The notes: generated by a model from the letters alone, not told the origin. A stretch of 37,926 nucleotides of DNA from Sphingomonas sp. dw_22 (GCF_018449795.1 NZ_JAAVVE010000043.1:1-37926), one strand, 5' to 3'. Counted from the first letter of the stretch, positions 7,990 through 16,058 are shown. Translations and numbers: made by a program.

Positions 7990-8936
7990 CCCATCGCCAC
8001 CGCGTCCAGAGCATCCTCGCGCTTCTCCGGCCGGATATAGATCGAGCTCAATTGCGGCAGCTTCGCCTTCAGCCGCGCCTCGATCCGCTCGATCAGGCTC
8101 TCGGCCTCGCCCATCGGCAGCGTGTCGGCGAAGTCCGCGCTGATCGCGACGAACACCCGGTCGGGCGCGGTGTGGATCGTCCGGACATGATTGACCGCGG
8201 TAATGCAGGGCTCGGCCTCCAGCATCGCGCGCACCTCGCGGATCAGCGCCGGATTGGCCCGCTCGCCGATCAGCAACCCCTTGGCCTCGCGCGCCAGCAG
8301 CGCCGCGACGCCCGCCAGGATCACCCCGATCACGATCGACGCCCAGCCATCGATCCGCGGATCGCCCCAGGCATGGCTCGCCCACACCCCGGTCGCCGCC
8401 ACGATCAGCCCCGCCAGCGCCGCCGAATCTTCGAACAGCACGATGAACGTCGCCGGATCCTTCGAATTGCGCACCGCCTGCCACCAGGACGCATCGTCCT
8501 TCGCCGCCGCGAACTCGCGCATCGCGATCGTCCAGGAGGTGCCCTCCAGGAGGAAGGCGACGCCGAGCACGACATAGTTCACCAGCGGATCGTGCAGCGG
8601 CTCGGGATCGGCGATATGCAGCCAGCCCTCATAGACCGACACGCCCGAGCCCAGCCCGAAGATCAGAATCGCGACGACGAACGCCCAGAAATAGAGTTCG
8701 CGGCCATAGCCGAACGGATGCTCCGCATCCGCTGGCCGCTTGGCGCGATACTGGCCGTAGAGCAGCAGGCCCTGGTTGCCGGTATCCACCATCGAATGGA
8801 CGCCCTCGGTAAGCATCGAGGACGAACCGGTGATCGCCGCCGCGATGAACTTCGCGACGGCGATCCCCAGATTGGCGAGCAGGGCCGCATAGAGGACGAT
8901 ATCGGCGCGCCATCCCGACGCGGGAGACGCCCCCAC
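7986..8936 (-). CDS. cation diffusion facilitator (CDF) metal transporter
   Basis: This 316-residue inner-membrane protein shows CDF features: first helix with LLANLGIAVAKFIAAAI, then SSSMLTEGVHSMVDTGNQ carrying the metal-site residues, and HPFGYGRELYFW. A later helix has LFEDSAALAGLIVA with its acidic pair. A soluble C-terminal ferredoxin-like domain runs from about residue 225. The family exports divalent metals such as Zn, Co or Mn by proton antiport; the specific metal is not clear, and the long HPFGYGRELYF form resembles the ZnT9-like branch. The start is a GTG at 8936; no nearer ATG keeps the first helix. It begins 13 nt after the small upstream gene and is probably cotranscribed with it. 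Confidence 0.9.
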   Translation of the reverse strand: MGASPASGWRADIVLYAALLANLGIAVAKFIAAAITGSSSMLTEGVHSMVDTGNQGLLLYGQYRAKRPADAEHPFGYGRELYFWAFVVAILIFGLGSGVSVYEGWLHIADPEPLHDPLVNYVVLGVAFLLEGTSWTIAMREFAAAKDDASWWQAVRNSKDPATFIVLFEDSAALAGLIVAATGVWASHAWGDPRIDGWASIVIGVILAGVAALLAREAKGLLIGERANPALIREVRAMLEAEPCITAVNHVRTIHTAPDRVFVAISADFADTLPMGEAESLIERIEARLKAKLPQLSSIYIRPEKREDALDAVAMG

Positions 8937-8949
8937 TAGCTAGCGGACC

Positions 8950-9288
8950 TCAACCAAGGCCGATTCTGGACAATATCCTGCCCACTATCCCCCGGTTGCC
9001 GGCGGCGAGCTTCTTCTCGGCCTTGGCATCATAGCCCGAGCTTTCGGGCGGCTCGTGATTATGCACCGGCTGGGTCGATGCGGGCGGGTCCGAAGCATCC
9101 ATCGATTCGTCGAGCGCACGGTCCAGCCGTGCCTCCTTGCTCTCCGGATTGCGTTCGAGCCGTTCAAGGATCGACTTGTCCGCGCCGGCGTCCTTGGGTG
9201 TGGAAGACGGCTTGGTTTCGTCGCTTTCGGGTCCGGGCGCCACGGCCATCGCGTCGAGCGCCGGATCAATCGGGTTGGCGTCCATCAT
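8950..9288 (-). CDS. small hydrophilic protein of unknown function
   Basis: The first of two adjacent ATGs (9288) has AGGAG 7-8 nt upstream and gives 112 residues. The protein is highly charged and Pro/Ser-rich, with no membrane segment or signal. The middle (KSILERLERNPESKEARLDR) should be helical, and the end has a basic-hydrophobic tail (RGIVGRILSRIGLG). I do not recognise a domain. The tail could be amphipathic and touch a membrane, but that is speculation. It precedes the CDF transporter by 13 nt on the same strand and is probably translated from the same message. Confidence 0.7.
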   Translation of the reverse strand: MMDANPIDPALDAMAVAPGPESDETKPSSTPKDAGADKSILERLERNPESKEARLDRALDESMDASDPPASTQPVHNHEPPESSGYDAKAEKKLAAGNRGIVGRILSRIGLG

Positions 9289-9365
9289 GTTCACTCTCCT
9301 GAGCGTTGCCCTGCTGTAACGACCACCCCCTGAGTCGCGTTCCCGACAGGAAACACGGCGGACGC

Positions 9366-9403
9366 AAAAGAAAACCGGCCCGGCGATCTCTCGCCGGGCC
9401 GGT
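9366..9403 (-). terminator. intrinsic terminator of the Bax inhibitor-1 gene
   Basis: On the reverse strand CCGGCCCGGCGA pairs perfectly with TCGCCGGGCCGG (9375-9402), with a 4-nt loop, followed by TTTTCTTT. It starts 26 nt past the stop of the upstream gene. This is a classic Rho-independent terminator. Confidence 0.9.
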
Positions 9404-9428
9404 GATTTCACATCCGTTCTGCCGGAGC

Positions 9429-10184
9429 CTAGTTCCGCTGGCTGCCGAACAGGCGCAGCAGGAAGAGGAACATGTTGATGAAGTCGAGATAGAGGTTCAG
9501 CGCCCCCATGATCGCGACCTTGCCCTGCTCGCGGGTACCCGCGACATAGGCGTACATGCTCTTGATCTTCTGCGTGTCATAGGCCGTCAGCCCCGCGAAG
9601 ATCAGCACGCCGAGCACGCTGATCACCAGGCTCATCATGCCCGATTGCAAGAACAGGTTGACGATCGACGCCACGATCAGGCCCACCAGCCCGATGATGA
9701 GGAACGTGCCGAACGCCGACAGATCCTTCTTCGTGGTGTAGCCCCACAGGCTCAGCGCGCCGAAACCGGCGGCCGTGCCGAAGAACACCTGCGCGATCGA
9801 CGTATCGGTATAGGCGAGGAAGATCGTCGACAGCGATGCGCCGAGCAGCCCCGCATAGGCGAAGAACAAGGTCTTCAGCGTCGATTCGGACATGCGGCCC
9901 TGGCCGAAGCTCATCGCGAACACGATCGCCAGCGGCGAGAGCGTGACGATCCAGCCGAGCAGGGTCGGCGAATATCCGCGCTCGGTGGCCTGGAACAGCA
10001 CGCTCTGCAGCGCCTCGACCTTGCCGAACAGCAGCGCGACGATGCCCGTCAGCAGCACGCCCGAGAGCATGTAGTTGTAGACCGACAGCATATAGGCTCT
10101 GAGCCCCGCATCATACGAAGCGGCACGTGCACCCGCTGTCGCATAGGGCGCGGCGCTCGTCCGGGGATCCGACCAGTTTGCCAT
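9429..10184 (-). CDS. Bax inhibitor-1/YccA family membrane protein
   Basis: This 251-residue protein has a soluble start of about 30 residues and then seven hydrophobic segments. They include YMLSGVLLTGIVALLFG, IVTLSPLAIVFAMSFG, VFFGTAAGFGALSLWGY and a last one ending FLFLLRLFG. The loop AGLTAYDTQKIKSMY is the family hallmark and carries the Asp implicated in the pH-sensitive calcium leak of the BsYetJ relative. It should sit in the inner membrane; bacterial roles (FtsH interaction, ion leak) vary. GGAG precedes the ATG and a strong terminator follows, so it is monocistronic. Confidence 0.92.
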   Translation of the reverse strand: MANWSDPRTSAAPYATAGARAASYDAGLRAYMLSVYNYMLSGVLLTGIVALLFGKVEALQSVLFQATERGYSPTLLGWIVTLSPLAIVFAMSFGQGRMSESTLKTLFFAYAGLLGASLSTIFLAYTDTSIAQVFFGTAAGFGALSLWGYTTKKDLSAFGTFLIIGLVGLIVASIVNLFLQSGMMSLVISVLGVLIFAGLTAYDTQKIKSMYAYVAGTREQGKVAIMGALNLYLDFINMFLFLLRLFGSQRN

Positions 10185-10301
10185 TCAAAACTCCTTTGCC
10201 CGGCACATCTGCCGGATGACGGGAATATCGCCCTCGCCGGGCCTGTTTTCAAGTAAAACCGGTTCGCGCATGGGGCAGGCCTGGTTAAGGAAGAGCGCAT
10301 C

Positions 10302-10838
10302 ATGCACCGCCTGTTCGTCGGCATCCGTCCCCCAGCCGCCATTCGCGCGCAATTGCTGAGCCTTATGGGCGGCGTGCCCGGCGCGCGCTGGCAGAGCGAC
10401 GCGCAGCTCCATTGCACGCTGCGCTTCATCGGCGAGGTGGACCGCCACGCGGCCGAGGACATCGCGGTCGCGCTCGGCACCGTGCGCTTCCCCGCCTTCG
10501 AGATCGCGCTGGACGGCGTCGGCCAGTTCGACAGCCGCGGCCGCCCCAATGCGCTCTGGGCGGGCCTGCGTCCGCACGACGCGCTGACCCAACTCCACCA
10601 CAAGATCGACCAGGCGATCGTCCGCGCCGGCCAGGAGCCCGAGCGCCGCGCCTATCTGCCGCACATCACCCTGGCCCGGATGAACGCCGCCGCCGGCACC
10701 ACCGATCGCTTCCTCGAAACGCATGCGGGCCTCGCGAGCGCGCCGTTCGCGGTGGAGCATTTCCTGCTGTTCGAAAGCACGCTGGGGCGCGAAGGCGCGG
10801 TTTACGAGGCGGTGGAGCGGTATCCGCTGGGCGGGTAA
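10302..10838 (+). CDS. thpR: RNA 2',3'-cyclic phosphodiesterase (2H family)
   Basis: This 178-residue protein belongs to the 2H phosphoesterases. It carries the two catalytic histidine motifs HCTL (His37-Thr39) and HITL (His121-Thr123) at the expected distance, and the LigT/ThpR start MHRLFVGIRPP. The family opens 2',3'-cyclic phosphates at RNA ends and can ligate tRNA halves in vitro; it is cytoplasmic. Length is typical. GGAAG precedes the ATG. It runs convergently towards the phosphatase gene, with a repeat-filled 223-bp gap between the stops. Confidence 0.9.
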   Translation: MHRLFVGIRPPAAIRAQLLSLMGGVPGARWQSDAQLHCTLRFIGEVDRHAAEDIAVALGTVRFPAFEIALDGVGQFDSRGRPNALWAGLRPHDALTQLHHKIDQAIVRAGQEPERRAYLPHITLARMNAAAGTTDRFLETHAGLASAPFAVEHFLLFESTLGREGAVYEAVERYPLGG

Positions 10839-10859
10839 ATTCCGACCCAGACCATCGCC

Positions 10860-11065
10860 CTTGCAATGTAGGATTTGAGGGCAGATCGAAGGACCGGCTC
10901 TTTCTCATCGTCCAGACCCACCAGAAGCACGCGACCCACGTAGCAAAGGCGCGCGCGTAGAGAGTCAAATGAGTCAACCGACAGGCCGGGTCGGCGTCCA
11001 GGCATCGGTGCCAGGCAGCAACCGAAAACCCCATGGAGAGTCAAATGAGTCAACCGGCGAGTCAA
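10860..11065 (-). repeat. dispersed repeat element, copy A, with five TTGACTC heptamers
   Basis: Read on the reverse strand, a 49-nt block (10908 down to 10860) begins ATGAGAAAGAGCCGGTCCT and ends AAATCCTACATTGCAAG. It aligns with 16130-16179 at about 42 of 50 positions. Upstream of it lie GAGTCAA heptamers (plus-strand coordinates) at 10962, 10971, 11038, 11047 and 11059; two pairs have exact 9-bp spacing. Plus-strand 10960-10980 and 11036-11056 are identical 21-mers. The distance from the nearest heptamer pair to the ATGAGAAAG block (69 nt) matches copy B (71 nt). The element fills the gap between two convergent genes. No gene is called: the open frames do not align as protein across copies. 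Confidence 0.75.
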
Positions 11066-11535
11066 CCGCCCTCCCGCATCAGCATCGCCACCAGCGCATC
11101 GGCCGCCGCGCTGACATCGCCCCACACTTCGTCGAAATCCGCCTCGCCGCCATAATAGGGATCGCGCACCCCCTGACCCGCCCGCCCCGGCACAGGGTCC
11201 ATCAGCAGCGCGATGCGGGCGCTCGCATCGGCCGGCGCGATCGCGTGGAGGTCGCGCAGGTTCTGCGGATCGAGCGCCAGGATATGGTCGAACTCCCGGA
11301 AATCGGCGCGGCGCACCTGCCGGGCGCGCTGGCCTGAAATATCCACGCCGTAGCGCCGCGCCACGGCCTGGGAGCGCCGATCGGGCGGATCGCCGGCATG
11401 CCAGCCGCCGGTCCCCGCCGAATCGGCCACCACCGCGACGCCCGCCCGCGCCGCCGCCGCGACGAACGCCGCCTCGGCCAGCGGCGAACGGCAGATATTG
11501 CCCAGGCAGACGAACAGGAAGGAGGGCGGACGCAT
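11062..11535 (-). CDS. low-molecular-weight protein tyrosine phosphatase
   Basis: This 157-residue protein has the P-loop CLGNICRS (Cys10-Arg16) near the N-terminus and the general-acid region DPYYGGEADF near residue 125, both diagnostic of the LMW-PTP fold. It should dephosphorylate phosphotyrosine on cytoplasmic targets. Some relatives act on exopolysaccharide kinases, but no such genes adjoin it, so the substrate is open. The stop lies inside the last TTGACTC heptamer of the neighbouring repeat. It is divergent from the MFS transporter gene. Confidence 0.92.
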   Translation of the reverse strand: MRPPSFLFVCLGNICRSPLAEAAFVAAAARAGVAVVADSAGTGGWHAGDPPDRRSQAVARRYGVDISGQRARQVRRADFREFDHILALDPQNLRDLHAIAPADASARIALLMDPVPGRAGQGVRDPYYGGEADFDEVWGDVSAAADALVAMLMREGG

Positions 11536-11564
11536 CGTTGGAAAAGCCTCTTTCGTAAATACGG

Positions 11565-11595
11565 TATGTTCTGTTAGCCTCCCTCCCAGAACATA
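11565..11595. promoter_or_regulatory. 9-bp-arm inverted repeat in the leader of the MFS gene
   Basis: TATGTTCTG (11565-11573) and CAGAACATA (11587-11595) are perfect inverted repeats with centres 22 bp apart, two helical turns, ending just before the AAGGGAGAGAG ribosome site. The spacing suits a dimeric regulator; a leader stem-loop is the alternative. Confidence 0.55.
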
Positions 11596-11607
11596 AAAGG
11601 GAGAGAG

Positions 11608-13179
11608 ATGATGGCGTCAGCGGCCCCTGTGCCTGCCGAGACGAAGGCCGGTCCCTATGCCTGGTATGTGCTGGGGCTGTTGCTGCTGGTCTATATCCTC
11701 AATTTCGTCGATCGCCAGATCCTCTCGATCCTGGCCGACGACATCAAGCGCGACCTGGGGCTGAAGGATCAGGATATCGGCTTCCTATACGGCACCGCCT
11801 TCGGCGTCTTCTATGCGTTGTTCGGCATCCCGCTCGGCCGGCTGGCCGATAGCTGGCACCGGGTGCGGCTGATGACGCTGGGGCTGGCGCTGTGGTCGAC
11901 GATGACCGCGCTGTCGGGCTTCGCGCGGAGCGGCACCGCGCTGTCGCTCGCCCGCATCGGCGTCGGCGTCGGCGAGGCGACCGCGAGCCCCGCCGCCTAT
12001 TCGCTGATCTCGGACTGGTTCCCCAAGCGGCTGCGCGCCACCGCGCTCGCGATCTACTCCTCCGGCATCTATCTGGGCGGCGGCTTCTCGCTCTTCATCG
12101 GTGCGCTGATCGTCCAGAAATGGAACCTCGCCTATCCCGGCGGCGGGCCGCTGGGGCTGGTCGGCTGGCAGGCGGCCTTCCTCGCCGTCGGTATCCCCGG
12201 CCTGATCGTCGCGGCGTGGATCTTCACCCTGCGCGAGCCGGTACGCGGCCATTCCGAAGGGATCGCGACGCCGCCTCACCCCGCCCCGTTCCGCGCCTTC
12301 CTGAACGAGCTGCTCACCATCGTCCCGCCCTTCACCCTGATCGGCGCGGCACAGGGCGGCGCGGCCGTGCTGGTCCGCAACGTCGCGGTGCTGCTGCTGA
12401 TCGCCGCGATCGTCACCGGCCTGGTGTGGCTCGGCGAGCCGATCCCGCAATGGGTCGCGGTCGGCATCGGCGTCTATGCGGTCTATAGCTGGGCGGTGGC
12501 GCTCAAGCGCCGCGATCCGCCGACCTATGCGCTGATCGTCGGCAGCCCGGCCTTTCTGTGCGTGGTCGTGGCCTATGGCCTGAACGCCTTCCTGGCCTAT
12601 TCGGTCGCCGCCTTCGCGCCGAGCTTCGTGCGCCGCACCTTCGATATTCCGCCCGAGCATCTCGGCCAGGTCGGCTTCTGGATCGGCGCCCCGGCGGCGC
12701 TGGCGGGCTTCCTGGGCATCACCCTGGGCGGCCGGGTGGCGGACGCGCTGCGCGAGCGCAGCCCGGTGGGGCGCATCCACGTCATCCTGTTCGGCTGCGT
12801 GGCGCCGGTGCTGCCGATCGTCCTCACCTTCACCGCGAGCAGCCAGGCGATGTTCTACGTCATGCTGCCGATCGCGCAGTTCCTCACCTGCGGCGCGCTC
12901 GGCGCGGCAGCCGCGACGACGCAGGATCTGGTGCTGCCCCGGATGCGCGGCACGGCCACCGCCGCCTTCTTCATCGGCACGACGCTGCTGGGGCTGGCGC
13001 TCGGCCCCTATCTTGCCGGCCGCGTCTCGACGCTGACTGGCGACCTGGCGACCGGCGTGCTCTCGCTGCTCGTCACGCTGCCGGTAGCGCTCGCGGCGAT
13101 CCTGGGCGCCTATCGCTGGCTGCCCGGCGCCGAGGCGACGCGCGAGGCGCGTGCCCGGGCGGCGGGAGAACCGATCTGA
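11608..13179 (+). CDS. major facilitator superfamily transporter (spinster-like)
   Basis: This 523-residue inner-membrane protein starts with MMAS (two adjacent ATGs after GGGAGAGAG). The first helix leads into NFVDRQILSILADDIKRDLG, a signature of the spinster-like MFS group. The loop GIPLGRLADSWHRVRLM is the MFS motif A, and RIGVGVGEATASPAAYSLI lies in helix 4. It is longer than a basic 12-helix MFS because of extra hydrophobic segments in the middle (about 235-320), so 14 helices are possible. The substrate is unknown. A dyad in the leader suggests regulation. It converges with sodC, with only 4 nt between the stops. Confidence 0.88.
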   Translation: MMASAAPVPAETKAGPYAWYVLGLLLLVYILNFVDRQILSILADDIKRDLGLKDQDIGFLYGTAFGVFYALFGIPLGRLADSWHRVRLMTLGLALWSTMTALSGFARSGTALSLARIGVGVGEATASPAAYSLISDWFPKRLRATALAIYSSGIYLGGGFSLFIGALIVQKWNLAYPGGGPLGLVGWQAAFLAVGIPGLIVAAWIFTLREPVRGHSEGIATPPHPAPFRAFLNELLTIVPPFTLIGAAQGGAAVLVRNVAVLLLIAAIVTGLVWLGEPIPQWVAVGIGVYAVYSWAVALKRRDPPTYALIVGSPAFLCVVVAYGLNAFLAYSVAAFAPSFVRRTFDIPPEHLGQVGFWIGAPAALAGFLGITLGGRVADALRERSPVGRIHVILFGCVAPVLPIVLTFTASSQAMFYVMLPIAQFLTCGALGAAAATTQDLVLPRMRGTATAAFFIGTTLLGLALGPYLAGRVSTLTGDLATGVLSLLVTLPVALAAILGAYRWLPGAEATREARARAAGEPI

Positions 13180-13183
13180 TGCG

Positions 13184-13720
13184 CTACATCGCGTGGAAGA
13201 CGCCGCAGGCGATCCGCCCGCCGCTGTTGCCCGAGGGATCGGTCTTGTAGTCGTCGGCATTGGCATGGATCACCAGCGCCGCGCCGTCCTCGTCCATCAG
13301 CCCGGCGAAGGTGCCGCCGGCAAGAGTGAAGATGGTGCGATCGGCGCCGTCCTCGCCGACCTGGAGATTGGGCAGATCGCCGGCATGCGGACCCATCGGA
13401 TTGTCCTTGCCATGCTGGTGCGTCGTCGGGTTCCAATGCCCGCCCGCGCTGGCGAAATCGGGCCCTTCGCACTTGCCGACGGCGTGGACATGCGTGCCGT
13501 GCGTGCCCTGGGGCAGGCCGTGCGCCTCCACGATCACGCGGATCGCGCCGTCGATCTCCTCGGCCACCGCCTTGCCGACGTCCTTGCCGTCCGCGGTGCG
13601 CAGATCGGCCTGGGCGCGGAAATGCCCGGCCATGTAGCGCGCATTCTTCTCGGGGCTCGTGCATCCCCCCGCCAGCAGCAACACGGCAATCGCTGCCGCC
13701 CCCATCCGCAGACCTGTCAT
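13184..13720 (-). CDS. sodC: Cu,Zn superoxide dismutase, lipoprotein form
   Basis: From ATG 13720 (GGGAG upstream; an in-frame TTG at 13729 is too close to it) the product is 178 residues. A lipobox LAGGC (Cys20) predicts anchoring to a periplasmic membrane face. Metal ligands are all visible: His77 and His79 (HVH), bridging His95, zinc-side histidines around 101-112 with Asp115 (PHAGDLPN), and His152. Cys84 and Cys172 are placed for the conserved disulfide. It converts superoxide outside the cytoplasm. It follows the 363-residue secreted protein by 24 nt on the same strand, so cotranscription with that gene and the ferredoxin is likely. Confidence 0.92.
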   Translation of the reverse strand: MTGLRMGAAAIAVLLLAGGCTSPEKNARYMAGHFRAQADLRTADGKDVGKAVAEEIDGAIRVIVEAHGLPQGTHGTHVHAVGKCEGPDFASAGGHWNPTTHQHGKDNPMGPHAGDLPNLQVGEDGADRTIFTLAGGTFAGLMDEDGAALVIHANADDYKTDPSGNSGGRIACGVFHAM

Positions 13721-13744
13721 GGCATCCAAACTCCCGCTGATAAC

Positions 13745-14836
13745 CTATCGCAACGTAATGGCCGCATCGGCGGCCGGTTCCAAGGGGCTTGGGGCCACAG
13801 GTGCCCCACATTCGCCGTCCTGCTTGCCGCTGACGCTGCCAACGCCCAGAATGATCTTCGCCCGCCGCTCGAAGGTGAGCGCCTGCCACCGCCCGCTGTT
13901 GCCGATCGCGGTGCGGCTGCGCAGGAAGGTGAGGTGCAGCATCTCATACTGCTCGGGATCGACCAGCCCCGTGTCGATCATGCAGCTCCAGTGCCGCACG
14001 TTCCAGGCATAGTCGCGCTTGATCCCATCCTGGTCGATCGTCTCGGACAGGGCATTGTACCAGGCGACAATCGCCCGCAGCCGCGGCAGGCGCTCCTCCG
14101 CCGGCATCGCCGCGAGCTTGGCGCGCAGCCGGGCGATGTCCTCGTCGGCGGGCAGGCCGCCCTGCTGGACGCGGGTATCGATCGCCCAGCGGACCTTGCG
14201 CATCGTCATCGGCCCCACCGGGAACACGCGCCGCAGATCGAGCCGCACCTGATCGAGCAGCGCGACATAGAAGTCGGTCTGGACCTGGAGCATCCGGTCG
14301 TCCTCGAACAGCGCGGTCAGCTCGGCTTCGAGCACCGGGCCGAGCTTGCCCGCCGCATCCTCCGCCGCGAGGATACCGTCGCGGCATTTGTCGCGGACCG
14401 GCACCGCCAGGCAATGCTTCGAGAAGAGCAGCTTGCCATAGGTCGGCGCCAGCGCCTTCAATGCGCGCTTGAACTTGCGGCGCGAATGGAATCCGTCGCG
14501 CCATGCCTGGAGCACCGGCTGGAGGCTGCCGGTGCCGTAATTCCATTGCGACATGCCGACCGAGATGAGCTGGCTGTCGAAATTGCCCGCCGGCATCGCC
14601 CAGCAGCCCATCGTCTCGGGGATCGACGTCTCGGCCATGCGGGCGAAGATCGCCGCGCGATCCAGGCCGATCTCGGCCAGCCGGGCGGTGGCCTCGGCAT
14701 CGATCCGGATGAACTGCCCCTCGCCGGACTGGCTGACGCTGTCCTCCACCGGCCGGCACTGGGCCAGCGCCGTGCCGGGGGCGAGCGACAGGAACGCGCC
14801 GGCAAGCGCGATCGCCAGCCGCGCGCCCCGCGCCAT
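13745..14836 (-). CDS. secreted protein, possibly lysozyme/chitosanase-like
   Basis: The ATG at 14836, 2 nt after the ferredoxin stop, gives 363 residues with a clear signal peptide (MARGARLAIALAGAFLSLAPGTALA). The most striking block is GNFDSQLISVGMSQWNYGTG (84-103) followed by SLQPVLQAW. A similar GNFD...S.G..QWN.G.G.LQP pattern is found in secreted peptidoglycan-active or chitosanase-like proteins, and Glu74 just before it could be catalytic. Several cysteines (27, 78, 142, 151, 285) suggest disulfides. The glycan-cleaving role is inferred from this one motif. The open frame continues upstream through the ferredoxin gene but that part is a shadow. Confidence 0.75.
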   Translation of the reverse strand: MARGARLAIALAGAFLSLAPGTALAQCRPVEDSVSQSGEGQFIRIDAEATARLAEIGLDRAAIFARMAETSIPETMGCWAMPAGNFDSQLISVGMSQWNYGTGSLQPVLQAWRDGFHSRRKFKRALKALAPTYGKLLFSKHCLAVPVRDKCRDGILAAEDAAGKLGPVLEAELTALFEDDRMLQVQTDFYVALLDQVRLDLRRVFPVGPMTMRKVRWAIDTRVQQGGLPADEDIARLRAKLAAMPAEERLPRLRAIVAWYNALSETIDQDGIKRDYAWNVRHWSCMIDTGLVDPEQYEMLHLTFLRSRTAIGNSGRWQALTFERRAKIILGVGSVSGKQDGECGAPVAPSPLEPAADAAITLR

Positions 14837-14838
14837 GC

Positions 14839-15156
14839 TCAATCCTCGGCCGCGATCGTCACGCGCAGCCCGTCCAGCGCATCGGTGAACGGAATCTGGC
14901 ACGAGAGCCGCGACTGTTCGTTGCGGTCCGACGAACTGTCGAGCAGGTCGTTCTCGTCCTCGCTCATCGGCGGGAGTTTGGCCGCAAATTCCGGATCGAC
15001 ATGGACATGGCAGGTCGCGCAACTGCAGCAGCCGCCGCACAGGGCGAGCAGCTCGTCGAACCCATTGTCGCGGATCACCTCCATCACGCTCAACCCCGCC
15101 TCGCCAGCGACTTCGCGTTCTTCCCCTTCCCTGGTGACGACGATAAGCTTGGGCAT
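14839..15156 (-). CDS. 2Fe-2S ferredoxin (adrenodoxin type)
   Basis: The ATG at 15156, with AAGGAG at ideal spacing, gives 105 residues starting MPKLIVVTREGEE. The cluster motif CGGCCSCATCH plus a later Cys in RLSCQIPF gives the C-x5-C-x2-C...C pattern of vertebrate-type ferredoxins, which feed electrons to P450s, Rieske oxygenases or Fe-S assembly. No reductase or HscAB/Isc gene adjoins it, so it is probably a redox partner for remote enzymes; the P450 at 23.5 kb is one candidate but not close. It heads a likely operon with the secreted protein and sodC. Confidence 0.92.
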   Translation of the reverse strand: MPKLIVVTREGEEREVAGEAGLSVMEVIRDNGFDELLALCGGCCSCATCHVHVDPEFAAKLPPMSEDENDLLDSSSDRNEQSRLSCQIPFTDALDGLRVTIAAED

Positions 15157-15219
15157 GAAGATCTCCTTGTTCGGCCAAGTCCATGCCGCCGATCCCACAC
15201 AAGTTCAAGGATGCCGCCG

Positions 15220-15843
15220 ATGGGCCTGAGCGCCGCGCAGCTAAGGGCGTCGATCGACGCGCTGGCGGGGATCGAGCCGGCCTTCGCGGCAGCGCTGGAG
15301 CGCGCCGGCTATCCCGAGCCGCGCATCCGGGAGCGGGGCCATGAGACGCTGCTGCGCACGATCATCGGCCAGCAGGTGAGCGTCGCCGCCGCGCAATCGA
15401 TCTGGAACAAGCTGGCGGATGCGCTGGGCGACCTCACCGATCCCGCCACGATCGCCGCCGCCCCGGACGAAGCGCTGCGCGCCGCGGGCCTGTCGCGCCA
15501 GAAGGCCGGCTATGCCCGCAGCCTGGCCGAGGAAGTGACCAGCGGCCGGCTGGATCTCGCCCATCTGCCAGGGGACGATGAGGAAGCGATCGCCGCGCTT
15601 ACCCGGATCAAGGGCATCGGCCGCTGGTCCGCCGAAATCTACCTGCTCCTTGCGGAAGGACGTCCGGACGTCTGGCCCGCCGGCGACCTGGCGGTGCAGG
15701 TCGAGATCGGCCGCATCCTGGGCCATGCCGAGCGGCCGAGCGAGAAACTGACTCGCGCCCTCGCCGAACCCTGGCGGCCGCATCGCGGCGCGGCGGCGAT
15801 CTTCGCCTGGCATCACTACAAGGTAGATATGGCGGTGATCTAG
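15220..15843 (+). CDS. alkA: DNA-3-methyladenine glycosylase II (HhH-GPD family)
   Basis: From ATG 15220 (AAGG 9 nt upstream; ATG 15211 in the same frame has no site) the protein is 207 residues. The helix-hairpin-helix IKGIGRWSAEI (130-140) and the catalytic Asp156 in PAGDLAVQ define the AlkA-type HhH-GPD glycosylases, which remove alkylated purines. Length fits the short bacterial form without the N-terminal AlkA domain. It is divergent from the ferredoxin with 63 bp between starts and converges with the fructokinase across a 398-bp repeat-rich gap. Confidence 0.9.
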   Translation: MGLSAAQLRASIDALAGIEPAFAAALERAGYPEPRIRERGHETLLRTIIGQQVSVAAAQSIWNKLADALGDLTDPATIAAAPDEALRAAGLSRQKAGYARSLAEEVTSGRLDLAHLPGDDEEAIAALTRIKGIGRWSAEIYLLLAEGRPDVWPAGDLAVQVEIGRILGHAERPSEKLTRALAEPWRPHRGAAAIFAWHHYKVDMAVI

Positions 15844-15901
15844 ATTCGTATCCGATCAGCTTTGCACGAACCGTCACGCCAGGCCTGCGACCGGCTATCA
15901 G

Positions 15902-16006
15902 GCACTTCCCCGGCGAAGGCCGGAGCCCAGTTGCGATGCGATGGAGGCGTCGTCCTATCGCTTCGGCTGCGTGGAAACTGGGCCCCGGCCTTCGCCGGGG
16001 AAGTGC
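15902..16006. repeat. 29-bp near-perfect inverted repeat downstream of alkA
   Basis: 15902-15930 (GCACTTCCCCGGCGAAGGCC onward) pairs with 15978-16006 with one mismatch in 29 and two further inner pairs, around a loop of about 43 nt. It lies in the convergent gap 15844-16241. That gap also holds dispersed repeat copy B and a GTCACCCCGGCC hairpin, and no gene. Confidence 0.85.
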
Positions 16007-16058
16007 TTCGATATCGGTGGATCAGGCTCCAAGGCGGGGGTTCGGCCGACCCGATCGA

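Noticed and set aside
10666..11034. Reverse-strand open frame of about 120 codons across dispersed element copy A
   Set aside because: It overlaps thpR and has no ribosome site. The matching frame in copy B diverges after a few residues (TMRKSRS), so similarity is at DNA level.
10960..11056. Identical 21-mers as a possible CRISPR array
   Set aside because: Only two full repeats exist, each with internal 9-bp periodicity, there are no cas genes, and the element recurs diverged elsewhere.
13737..13752. TGATAACCTATCGCA as another LacI-like site
   Set aside because: The central CG and right half do not fit the palindrome, and it lies between two genes of the same run.
13745..15208. A 487-residue version of the secreted protein
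   Set aside because: The first 124 residues are out-of-frame ferredoxin sequence; the signal peptide begins at the ATG at 14836.
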